A DNA stretch of 64,000 bases from Humulus lupulus (Eukaryota; Streptophyta; Magnoliopsida; Rosales; Cannabaceae): contig NC_084794.1 of NCBI RefSeq assembly GCF_963169125.1, positions 158,919,858 to 158,983,857 on the forward strand, read 5' to 3'. Positions 34,730 through 45,409 of this stretch are shown here, piece after piece (position 1 is the first letter of the stretch; every line of letters starts with the position of its first letter). A model generated the notes under the pieces. It was given only the letters and a program-made list of their open reading frames with translations. It was not told the DNA's origin and searched no databases. The translations under genes were made by a program, and so were the position numbers.

Positions 34730-35368
34730 TGATACGAACCACACCAACACTGTGATGAAACCCGACACCAAATATGGCAGCCACCAAGAACACACGAAAT
34801 TTGGAATGGTAAACCGCGACCCTATGCTTAGCAAAGCACGAACCTTGGTATGAGGAAGACGCCACAAACGGGGATGGGAATCCGTTTGATAAGTCGGATT
34901 GAACGCCACAAGGGATACCCTTGATAAGTTCGGATAGTCTCTTCAAGAACTCAAGAAGAAAACTCACAAATTTTCATTTCAACATAATCTGATTTTCACA
35001 TTGTTTTGGCAGTCCTTATAAGGACGAAAATTACATGAAAACAAGACCCTTGGTCTTCCTAATGAAACCGAAAAATTAAGGGCAGCCCCTTTGTCTTCCT
35101 AATGAAAACCAAAATTAAAGACAAGCCTTTTTGTCTTCCTCATGAAAACCGAAATTAAAGACAAGAGAACTATTGAACTCACACAAGTCAAATGTTTGAC
35201 TTATCACAAAATAAACAAAGACTAAAAAACGTGATTAAAAATAAAAAGACTCATTACAAGAAGCTAAATATTGATCAAGCTCCTAAACTGGTGTCCTCAT
35301 CATTCCTCCCCTCTTGACTTGGATCAACTGGAACTTGACTTGGATTTTGAGTCTTGGTGTCCTCATCA
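34730..35368 (-). repeat. 5' LTR of the intact N copy; inversion breakpoint LTR
   Basis: This 639 bp LTR is nearly identical to 30562-31199. Its outer edge adjoins GGTCC followed by minus-strand T1 LTR sequence. The same T1 LTR continues, on the other strand, beyond GGACC at 51880 next to the LTR 51197-51879. This LTR is therefore one side of a large inversion. Confidence 0.9.
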
Positions 35369-36783
35369 GGTCCCATAGACTAAACAAGCATATGCCCATG
35401 GAGTTAGTGGGGTCCTACTAGCTAAGTAGGTCATATGCCCATAACCCATTTGGGGTCTTGTTAGCCATATGGGTCATATGCCCAAGCCTACAAACATTCA
35501 TACATATCATAACACATTTAATAACATAAAACATATAGATAACATAAGCACATAACATATTGATTCTAGCCTATTTTCCTTACCAAAGTTACCGGGATAT
35601 AACGGACTGAGTTGGGACTTTTGGAACACTCCTAAAACCATAATGAACATGAGTGAGTTGAAAGAAGAAGAAGAAATGAAAAGGATGGAAAGACTAAACC
35701 ATAAAAACATTCTTACCGACTTATATGCTTAAGAACTTGGATTCCCTAACCAAAAATAAGAATGTGGTTAGGGGACTAAGTAGAAGGTTTTGAGAAAGGA
35801 AATAACATGAAATAAATGAAATAGAGTTTTGGGTTTACCTCAAAGATTTGCAAGATCAATCTAACCTTCACCGAAATACTATAGAACTCACTTCCCAAAG
35901 TGTTTGATAAGCTTATGATGTTTAAGCTTATAGTTTTTCCCAAACCAAGTGTTTACACTCTCACACTCACTTAACACTAGCAGCTTCTGAACTTAGAGCA
36001 AATGGTGAATAATGGCTGGGTACTAGGTCCTATTTATAGAGTTTGGGAATGAAAGTATCTTGATTTTACTTGAATAAAAATAATAGCTTTTTAGGTGAAA
36101 ATCATTTGAATAATCGTTCAGCAGAGACTGAAGACTCGTTCAAAAGATGCTGGACTTATGGAGGAGTTTGAATGGCTGAAAGGAAATGAATTCAAAAGAG
36201 TTTGAATTCAAGCTGAAGGAGGCGATATATCGCCCCCTGTAGGCGATATATCGCCTGGGCCAGTATGCCCGAGGCGACCGTGCATCGTCTCGTGTTTTCC
36301 GTATCTACGTGCTGCGATATATCGCCCCTTATATCTGCGATATATCGGCACACGCTGAATATTTAAACACGAAATTACACATTTTTAGCTAAGTTTGAAT
36401 GGAGTAAACAGCCTTGACTAAGCCTTCAACGTATTCAAAGCTACTGACTGACCTATATCATTCAAACTTTACCCTTATTTAATTTAATCCTCCAAAATAC
36501 TTAATCCTTAATTACCATTCATAACATGTGCTTAAAATCCTATTGGTTGATGTCTAAACCTTATAATATAATAAATATATTCCTTAATATCAGTCACATT
36601 AATCAAACCTTAGGTTATACTTAATATTCTTAACTATAGGTTAAACTTAGAAAATCTATAAGTACTACTACGAGTGTCCAAATAATTCCCGGTCTGAAAC
36701 AAAAATCCATGGTAACAAAGATAACACTAAACATACTATAATACTACTAAACATTTAGCTAAGTAAAGTTCTTGGACTCTACA
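35369..36783 (-). repeat. T1 5' LTR, first part (inverted)
   Basis: Read on the minus strand this starts TGTAGAGTCCAAGAACTT at 36783 and matches the T1 3' LTR 58211-59592 closely, with one extra segment of about 33 bp near 36175-36210. It contains four copies of a GCGATATATCGC palindrome (36221, 36242, 36314, 36337). The outer flank CTCAA (36784-36788) is the complement of TTGAG at 60088-60092. A 67-codon hydrophobic ORF (35507-35710) occurs in both LTRs and is not supported as a gene. Confidence 0.9.
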
Positions 36784-36984
36784 CTCAACATCCCGTTGTT
36801 GCACCCTGTTCCTCCGTGCCCTCCATTGCGTTCCCTCTTCTACCCTATCCAACCTCTCATGTATCTGCTCACACTCCACCCTCATCACCCTTCGCATCTC
36901 CCCAATTAATGCTTGCATTTGTAGATTCGGAACCTCAGGTAGCGGAATATCATTGCTTGCATTTTTCTTTGGATTTTGTGCCAT
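36784..36984 (-). pseudogene. C1 gag, first part
   Basis: From ATG at 36984 (MAQNPKKNASND) the frame runs through the coiled [19 protein letters not shown] segment to RVQQRDVE, where T1 is inserted. The other half of gag resumes in frame on the plus strand at 60088. This is the N-terminal part of the CRM-type Gag of element C1, split by an insertion and then separated by an inversion. Confidence 0.88.
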
Positions 36985-37460
36985 GATGGAAATCTGCAAA
37001 ATAAGGTTAGAATAATATAGAGAAAAGACATCACCACACACCCTCACGTGTTTCACTCAAAAAAAATGTCACTCAAGTCCACTCGTGTTCCACTCAACTT
37101 TGATGGCTTTTACCCTCAAATAAGCTCACACATCTGCCTTTTTTTTCCCACTCGTATTCTTCTTTAAGCTCTTTCAAAACTAATCAAACGGTAATATGGA
37201 GGATTCAAGAAGCAAATCCAACCAAACAAACCAAACGAACACTGATGAAAAATTGGCGAAAAATGATGATTTTTGGAACACTTGTCTGGGGTTTTGGCAA
37301 AAAGGCCTCTAGATCATAGGGAACAAGAATAGAACAAAAAATTTTAAGAGAGGTTTCCAGACACTTTTTTTTTAGTTCGGATCCTCTTGATTTTCTTCTT
37401 CTTCTTTCTTTCTTTCTTTTCTTTTTCTTTTTCTTTTTTTTTTTGATTTGTCAAACGCAG
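36985..37460 (-). other. C1 5' leader, gag-proximal part
   Basis: This is non-coding leader homologous to those of copies A and N, ending at the solo LTR insertion site CGCAG. It includes a T/C-rich stretch at 37370-37445. Confidence 0.7.
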
Positions 37461-38104
37461 TGATACAAACCACACCAACGATTGTGGTGAAACCCGACAC
37501 CAAATATGGCAGCCACCAAGAACACACGAAATTGGAATGAAGAATCGCGACCCAATGCTTAACCAAGCATGAACCTTGGTATGAGGAAGACGCCACAAAC
37601 GGGGATGGAAATCCATTTGATAAGTCAGGTTGAATGCCACAAGGAACCCCTTATTCTAATAGTTTCTTCAAGAACTCAAGAAGAAAAAGCTCACAAATTT
37701 CATTTCATCATAATCTGCCTTTCCCAAACATTTACAAGGCCTAAATATAGCCGAAAATTACATCAAAGACAAGCCCCTTTGTCTTCCTAATGAAAAACTG
37801 AAAATTACATCAAGACAAGCCCCTTTGTCTTCCTAATGAAAACCGAACATTACAAAAAAAAAAAAGACTATTGGACTCACACAAGTCAAGTGTTTGACTT
37901 TTCACAAGATAAAAACAAAGACTAAATAAAACGTGATTAAGTGACTGATTAAAATAAAAATACAAGATGCCAAAATCCAATAAGACTCATTACAAGAAGC
38001 TAAATATTGATCAAGCTCCTAAACTGGTGTCCTCATTATTCCCCCCCTCTTGACTTGGATCAACTGGAACTTGACTTGGATCTTTAGTCTTGGTGTCCTC
38101 ATCA
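37461..38104 (-). repeat. Solo LTR of the N family
   Basis: This 644 bp LTR with TG...CA ends is flanked by a perfect CGCAG duplication (37456-37460 and 38105-38109). It has inserted into the C1 leader, whose uninterrupted sequence (TCAAACGCAGGTACAAGACA) is seen in copy A near 4533. It has the internal copy of the LTR start and purine tract characteristic of copies B and N. Confidence 0.93.
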
Positions 38105-38746
38105 CGCAGGTACAAGACACAACAAAAATTCAAAATTGGTGGAACTAGAATGATTCGAAAAACAAAACAACTTGGATTTCACAAAAGAACAAGGGCAACT
38201 CAATGCCACTTGGATTTTTTTTACAATAAAAAAGAGAAACTCACTGCCCAATTCAGATTTCACAATAAGAACAAGAGAAACTCAATCCCAATTCAGATTT
38301 CACAATAAGAATAAGAGAAACTCAATCCCAATTTCAGATTTCACATTCAGATTTCACAATAAGAATAAGAGAAACTCAATCCCAATTTCAGATTTCACAA
38401 TAAGAATAAGAGAAACTCAATCCCAATTTCAGATTTCACAATAAGAATAAGAGAAACTCAATCCCAATTTCAGATTTCACAATAAGAATAAGAGAAAACT
38501 CAATGCCAATTCGGATTTCACAATAAGAACAAGAGAAACCCAAAGCACATTCAGATTTCACAACAAAACAAGAGGAACTCAATGAAAATTCAGTTTTCAC
38601 AATAAGAACCCTAATTCACGATTTCAGAAATGAAAAGAAAAACAAAATAGGGGAAATTTTAGAAACCTTAATTCAATTGCACGATTTGAACAAAGAAACG
38701 AAAAAGAAAAACAAGGAAAAGGATAGGCCAAACCGTATGAACCTAG
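38105..38746 (-). repeat. C1 5' leader with 41 bp tandem repeats
   Basis: From about 38235 to 38545 the leader is a clean tandem array of about seven 41 bp units (TTTCAGATTTCACAATAAGA, ATAAGAGAAACTCAATCCC). It is clearer than the related arrays in copies N and A. It lies between the primer binding site and gag, where packaging or dimerisation signals are expected. No ORF is supported. Confidence 0.85.
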
Positions 38747-38758
38747 GCTCTGATACCA
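38747..38758 (-). other. C1 primer binding site
   Basis: TGGTATCAGAGC on the minus strand, two bases from the C1 5' LTR. Initiator tRNA-Met type. Confidence 0.92.
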
Positions 38759-38760
38759 AC

Positions 38761-39387
38761 TGATATGAACCACGCCAACAAGTGTGACGAAACCCGAACC
38801 AAATCTGGACAAACAACCCAAGAACACTCGAAATTGGAATGGTAAACCGCGACCCTATGCTTAGCAAAGCACGAACCTTGGTATAGTGAAAGACGCCACA
38901 AACGGGGATGGAATATCCGTTTGATAAGTCAGGTTGAACGCCACAAGGAAATCCCTTGATAAGTTCGAAAAGTCTCTTCAAGAACTCAAGAAGAAAACCT
39001 CACAATATTTTCATTAACCAAAATAATCTGCTTTCCATGTTGTCCACAAGGCCTAATATAGCAGAAACTACAAGGAGGGTTTTTAGACAAATAAAAACCC
39101 TAAAATAAACATAATGAAAAGGTCCAAAACAAAAGCCCAAAATTACATGTCTTTTGATTCCAAATAACAAAAGCCCAAAATAATACAAGGAATCAAGACC
39201 CTAAACTGAATCAACTTTGATGAGTAACACAAGCTTTTGTTCACCCTCAGTAGTGAACTCGACCTCTTCCTGTTGTAGAATTCTCCGGACTAAGTGGTTA
39301 AGTTCTTCTTTGAATCTCCTAGCTCGCGCCCTTGTCACCGGACCAACTGGAACTTGAATTGGGTCGTTAGCCTTGATGTCCTCATCA
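38761..39387 (-). repeat. C1 5' LTR
   Basis: This 627 bp LTR is diverged from the N-family LTRs but has the same ends (TGATGAGGACATC...CATATCA). Read on the minus strand it can code the C-terminal tail of a CRM-type polyprotein (VPVGPVTRARARRFKEELN), longer than in N copies. This agrees with an ORF that runs into the 3' LTR. The outer flank AAGTA (39388-39392) lies in copia pol. Confidence 0.87.
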
Positions 39388-39930
39388 AAGTATCTCATGA
39401 GAACGAGAGACTATATGCTAGTATATTCGGGTAGTGACCTCGAACCTACTGGATACACTGATTCAGATTTTCAATCTGACAAGGATAGTAGAAAGTCTAC
39501 TTCTGGGTCAGTATTCACTCTTGATGGTGGAGCAGTTGTCTGGAGAAGCATTAAGCAATCCAGTATAGCTGATTCAACCATGGAATCTGAATACATAGCA
39601 GCTTGTGAAGCAGCTAAGGAAGCAGTTTGGCTGAAAAAGTTCTACACAGATTTGGAAGTAATTCCATAAGTGGAGAAACCACTTGTTCTTTACTGTGACA
39701 ACAGTGGATCAGTGGCCAATTATAAAGAACCAAGAGGCCACAAGAGGGGAAAGCATATAGAGCGCAAATACCACTTAGTCAGAGAAATCGTACATAGAGG
39801 AGATGTGACCATTCTGAAAATCGCATCAGAACACAACCTGGCGGACCCGTTCACGAAGACGCTTCCAGCAAAGCAATTTGAGGGTCATGTACGTAATATG
39901 CGATTGAGAGAAATGCCTCACTTGCTTTAA
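39388..39930 (+). pseudogene. Ty1/copia RNase H, C-terminal part
   Basis: The frame reads from the insertion point through YSGSDLEPTGYTDSDFQSD, KSTSGSVFTLDGGAVVWRS and STMESEYIAACEAAKEAVWL, then LYCDNSGSVAN, KHIERKYHLVREIV and ADPFTKTLP. These are classic copia RNase H motifs. A TAA at 39667-39669 interrupts an otherwise open frame. The natural end is at 39930. Upstream copia sequence is lost to the C1 LTR insertion. Confidence 0.9.
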
Positions 39931-39945
39931 GTACAAGTGGGAGAT
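39931..39945 (+). other. Copia polypurine tract
   Basis: ACAAGTGGGAGATT precedes the LTR start TGTTAGGAGTGTG. This is a standard copia arrangement. Confidence 0.8.
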
Positions 39946-40278
39946 TGTTAGGAGTGTGTCCTAAAAGCATGTAAAGACATTTGCTTTTTAATGAATAAAT
40001 AAATACAATAGTTTATTATTATTGTTGTATTTAGATTGTTAAATTATTGTTTGAATAATTTTGAAAATATTAGAAAAATTCCATATTCATTATTGAGGAT
40101 GTGATCTTGTATTAGTACGAGAGAATTAAGATCACATGAATGAATAAAAATAGTCAACAACAACAAATTAAAGTTATGGAATTCTTTAATTGGAGTTGTA
40201 AGTACGGTTTACTGAGTATCATAATGATACAAATAATCTAGATTCGGATTATTGATATGGAAAGACATCTCGGTAAAG

Positions 40279-43200
40279 TGATACGAACCACACCAACGAT
40301 TGTGGTGAAACCCGACACCAAATATGGCAGCCACCAAGAACACACGAAATTGGAATGAAGAACCGCGACCCAATGCTTAGCCAAGCACGAACCTTGGTAT
40401 GAGGAAGACGCTACAAACGGGGATGGGAATCCGTTTGATAAGTCGAATTGAACGCCACAAGGAATACCCTTGATAAGTTCGAATAGTCTCTTCAAGAACT
40501 CAAGAAGAAAACCTCTCAATTTTCATTTCATCAAAATCTTCCTTTCCCAAATGTTTACAAGGCCTAATATAACCGAAAAATTACATCAAACAAGCCCCTT
40601 TGTCTTCCTAATGAAAACCAAAATTAAAGACAACCCCTTTGTCTTCCTAATGAAAACCGAAAATTAAAGACAAAAGGACTATTGGACTCACACAAGTCAA
40701 ATGTTTGACTTTTCACAAAATAAACAAAGACTAAATAAAAAATACAAGATGACAAAATACAATAAGACTCATCAAGCTCCTAAACTGAGTCTTTTGGCTT
40801 GCGCCCTCGTCACCAGACCAACTGGAACTAGACTTGGATCTTTAGTCTTGGTGTCCTCATCATTCCCCCCCTCTTGAGAAGGATTTGTCCTCAAATCTTC
40901 ACCTGCATCAAAAGGACTCAAATCAGAAACATTAAAAGTAGCACTAACAGTATACTCACCTGGTAAATCGAGTCTGTAGGCATTGTCATTGATCCTTTCT
41001 AGCACTTGAAATGGACCATCTCCTCGAGGTAGCAATTTGGAACGTCTTTGTGCTGGGAATCGCTCTTTCCTCATGTGTACCCATACCCAATCACCGAGGT
41101 CAAAAACCTGCTTGTGACGACCCTTGTTAGCATCAAGTTGGTTAGTGTTTAAAAGAGCCTCCTTGTACATGAGTAAAATCATTGGCTGTTTTGTAAGCAA
41201 TGCTTGCTTAACCTCACTTTTTTTTGCATACAAATTATTTTGTTTTCTCTCTAATTTTTCCTCATTGATTGAACTCTTCTCTTTCTTTTTTCTCTCACTT
41301 GAGTCCACACTTCTCTCTCTTTGTCTCTCTTTTTTCTCACTCTCATTCATCTTTTCACTCTCCTTCTTTTGCTCACTCAATTTTTTTTTTTATCACTCAA
41401 TTTTTGCAACCTCATTTGGTCTTCATATACTTGCTTTGGCGCCAATGGAGCTAGAGTGATTGTTCTTTGACGGAACGTGAATGAGTACTTGTTGGTGAAG
41501 CCATCATGTTGCACTCACCGATCAAATTGCCAAGGCCTTCCTAGAAGAAGGTGTCCAACTTGCATGGGAACCACATCGCACAATACCTCATCCTCATACT
41601 TGCCAATTCGAAATGATACCAGCACCTGTTTTGTAACCCTCACTTCACCACTATCATTCAACCACTGCAACTTGTATGGACAAGGATGTCTAAGCGTTGA
41701 AAGCCCCAGCTTCTCAACCATGGAAGAACTAGCAACGTTAGTGCAACTACCACCATCAATAATAACACTGCATACCTTGTCTTTCACATGACAACGAGTG
41801 TGAAAGATGTTCTCCCGCTGCACCTCTTCTTTCTCTTCTTTTGCTTGCAAATTTAAGGCTCGTCGTGTGACTAGTGCAAGCATCTCACCAAATTCTGCCC
41901 CAAACTCCTCATCATCGATAGAAGCATCTTCCAATGGTGGCATGTTAGCAAGATCATCTTCATCTTCAGAATCGAGCTCGCCACTTTCTCGAATCACCAT
42001 AACTCTCTTGTTTGGACATTGGCTAGCTATGTGTCCTCGCCCTTGACATTTGAAACACTTTATCTCACTAGAACGGGACGAAGTATGGGTTGTTTTATTT
42101 TGAGGGGTCGTGGCTGGTTTTGGTGTAAAGGATGAAGTAGGTTGGTCTTCTTCCTTCTTTGGATAGTTCGACCGCCAAGGTGTTGCACTTGAATTGTGTG
42201 GGCTCGGTCTTGGCTTTGAACTTGTACTACCCCCTCTTGAGCTGCCTCTCAACTTTGATTGCCATATGCACCAAATCTTCCAATTCCACATAATGGTGTA
42301 GCTCAATTGGATTAGCAATCTCTCGGTTCAACCCATTCAAAAACCTTGCCATTGTTGCCTCCCGATCCTCTTTCACATTGGCTCTAATCATAGCCATCTC
42401 CATCTCCTTGTAATACTCATCAACACTCTTGGAACCTTGACGAAGACCCTGCAACTTAAGGTATAGATCTCGATAATAATGAGGTGGTACAAACCGTCGC
42501 CTCATCACATAGCCTCCCAAGTGTCAATGGCACAATCTCCATTTCGCCTCCTGTTGATGCACAAGTGATCCCACCAAACAACAGCATAATCAGTAAATTC
42601 AATGGCAGCTAGTTTTACCTTCTTCATGTCAGAGTAGTTGTGACAATCGAAAACCAACTCCATCTTCTTCTCCCACTCAAGGTATGCTTCAAGATAGCTC
42701 TTCCCCTAAAATGCTGGAATTCTCATCTTGATATTTCCTAAATAATTATCTACCTGGTTCCTAGCTTCTCTATCCCGACCATACCTCCTATGGTTACCCG
42801 CCGACATCCTATCAAACTCTTCATCAGAAACTACCCCTTCCAAATCCCCTTCATTCTCATCCTCCCTTTGGTACACCCTATTCCTCCGTGGCCTCCGTTG
42901 TGTTCCCTCTTCTACCCTATCCAACCTCTCATGCATCTGCTCACACTCCGCCCTCATCATCCTTCGCATTTCCCCGATTAATGCTTGCATTTGTAGATTC
43001 GAAACCTCAGGTGGCGGAATATCATTGCTTGGATTTTGTGCCATGATGGAAATCTGCAAATTAAGGTTAGAATAATATGGAGAAAAGACCTCACCACACT
43101 CCCTCACGTGTTTCACTGGAACAATATTTTCACCCAAATCCCCTCGTGTTTCACTCAATTTCAATGGCTTTTACCCTCAAATAGGCTCACACCTCTGCCT

Positions 43201-43888
43201 TTTTCCACTCGTATTCTTCTTTAAGTTCTTTCAAAACTAATCCAACGGTAATATGGAGTATTCAAGCAGCAACTCCAACCAAACAAACCAAACGAACACC
43301 GACGACAAATGGCGAAAAATGAGGATTGTGGTGAAACCCGACACCAAATATGGCAGCCACCAAGAACACACGAAATTGGAATGAAGAACCGCGACCCAAT
43401 GCTTAGCCAAGCACGAACCTTGGTATGAGGAAGACGCCACAAATGGGGATGGGAATCTGTTTGATAAGTCGGATTGAACGCCACAAGGAATACCCTTGAT
43501 AAGTTCGAATAGTCTCTTCAAGAACTCAAGAAGAAAACCTCTCAATTTTCATTTCATCAAAATCTGCCTTTCCCAAATGTTTACAAGGCCTAATATAACC
43601 GAAAAATTACATCAAACAAGCCCCTTTGTCTTCCTAATGAAAACCAAAATTAAAGACAACCCCTTTGTCTTCCTAATGAAAACCGAAAATTAAAGACAAA
43701 AGGACTATTGGACTCACACAAGTCAAATGTTTGACTTTTCACAAAATAAACAAAGACTAAATAAAAAATACAAGATGAAAAAATACAATAAGACTCATCA
43801 AGCTCCTAAACTGAGTCTTTTGGCTCGCGCCCTCGTCACCAGACCAACTGGAACTAGACTTGGATCTTTAGTCTTGGTGTCCTCATCA
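40279..43888 (-). mobile_element. N copy D, complete insertion with target duplication
   Basis: The element is flanked by TAAAG at 40274-40278 and 43889-43893. The 3' LTR is 40279-40862. The 5' LTR is only about 43325-43888, because a deletion has removed the LTR's inner end, the primer binding site and most of the leader. LTRs are of the copy-A kind with the VTRARAKR-type tail. It is the only N copy besides the solo LTR whose two ends match. Confidence 0.92.
40772..43041 (-). pseudogene. Gag-PR-IN CTD fusion, N copy D (broken)
   Basis: It starts at MAQNPSNDIPPPEV near 43041. Breaks are TAG near 42706 (IPAF*GKS), a small deletion near 42505-42530, a frameshift near 42230, TGA at about 41515 in the RRVQHDGF region, and an 11-base instead of 9-base A run near 41391. 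The zinc knuckle and VIIDGGSC protease site are readable. Before the shared fusion point [10 protein letters not shown] it keeps a short segment (LLTKQPMILLMYK) that is also present in C1 but lost from copies A, B and N, so it represents an earlier form of the family. Confidence 0.86.
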
Positions 43889-44813
43889 TAAAGGTGCTTT
43901 ATATAATATGATTATATATGACATGGACCGATGTGAATTAAAGTCTTTATCCAAAAACCATTTAACAATAAAGACTTGTAATTCATATCATAACTGATGA
44001 TCATTTATAGATCAACCTAAATCCTGAGTGTTCATGAACTCCTATTCATGTTTATTAAATCTTTTGATTAATTCGTTAAGGTCTCTTCAATGAATGAGGC
44101 TAATGACTTTTGTTTTAGAGATTTAATATCATGGATGGCTGGGAACATGTATCAACAATACAGAATCTAATCTTTCCTAACGGATCGTATATTAGTTCCC
44201 TTAAGGGTTAATTATGGAACTGAATGATTTTGAGCTCAAATCTATAATTAGATTATAGATTAATTGTTCACTAGTGAATTAATGGTACTTAAGGAATAAG
44301 AAGTAAATTAGAAAGGTCAAATGGTAATTCTCCCATTCTAATTTATGAACTAATTAATTAGAGGGTTGAACTATTGTAAGATGGTTATATCAATGGACGA
44401 CTTAAGAAAAAGATTTCTGTAAAAGTATATCTATAACATAAAGAGTGCAATTCTGAATTTATAGTGGAGTAATATCAGAATTAATAAATTAACTATTATA
44501 ATTAAAGAGTTTAATTATGTAGTTTCAATTTATTGGAGCTTAATGTTATAGGTCCATGGTCCCCGAAATGGCTCAAACAATCACTGTCAAAGGCAAATAC
44601 AAAAAATGGGCAAAAAGGACTTATGTGATAAGTAAAATATTTTTCTATGTATCAAACATAATTATTGTTTAATTATGTGTAATTAATTAATTAAGTATTA
44701 ATTAATTATTTGATTTAACAAAAATATAATTAATTTTGAATTAATTTATTTTTGGGATTTAAATAATAATAAAAATTGGGAAAAATCACATCCCATCACA
44801 AGCATGTGGTACA

Positions 44814-44847
44814 CGTGTGGCACAGTGCACAGGCACTGTGCCACACG
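44814..44847. other. Perfect 15 bp hairpin in the copia LTR
   Basis: CGTGTGGCACAGTGC and GCACTGTGCCACACG form an exact inverted repeat around a four-base loop (ACAG). It lies in an AT-rich LTR, where such a GC-rich stem stands out. Confidence 0.9.
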
Positions 44848-45409
44848 CATAAGAGAGTTTACTCAATCTCTTGATTCCACAATTTTAGTTATTTAAATAT
44901 TAAATAAATAATGAGATATTTTAATATGATTAAAATATTATTATTTAAACAAAAATCTGATAACTGATCAGTTATTTTGAATTTGTTTAAAATAACAAAT
45001 ATTTTAATATATTGGATATTATTAAATATTGGATATCAGTTTTTCACAGAACGTAATTTTTCAGGGATAGAAAAATATCTAGGAATCTCTCTCAGAGAAA
45101 GAGAACAGTGACAAAAACTAAAGTCATTGTTCTTCACAAAACCTAGGTCCAAAACTTTATCAGATCTCATGTGTTGAGAACATCTGATAAATAGTTTATT
45201 GCCTATTATTTGTATAGCGAGCCCGCACTCGTTCTTTGTGTGCCTGAGAACATTTTGGAAGATCTTGGTGTGAGATCTCGAGGATTTAGCCATACGAAAA
45301 GATAGCAGCAAGGAAGGACCTGAGGTAATTTTTCTGTTCATGTCCTTGATTCAATATATATATGCATGTGAAGAAGTAGATCTAGAAATCTTATGGGATT
45401 AATCTAACA

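Larger units (their letters stand above)
39946..45409 (+). repeat. Copia 3' LTR, split by N copy D
   Basis: The LTR runs from TGTTAGGAGTG at 39946 to AATCTAACA at 45409, with N copy D inserted at 40279-43888. The LTR itself is 39946-40278 plus 43894-45409, about 1.85 kb. The right part is very AT-rich and contains a perfect hairpin at 44814-44847. I see no ORF in it that I would support. Confidence 0.8.

Noticed and set aside
38235..38545. Regular direct repeats resembling a CRISPR array
   Set aside because: Units are continuous tandem copies without unique spacers and lie in a eukaryotic retrotransposon leader.
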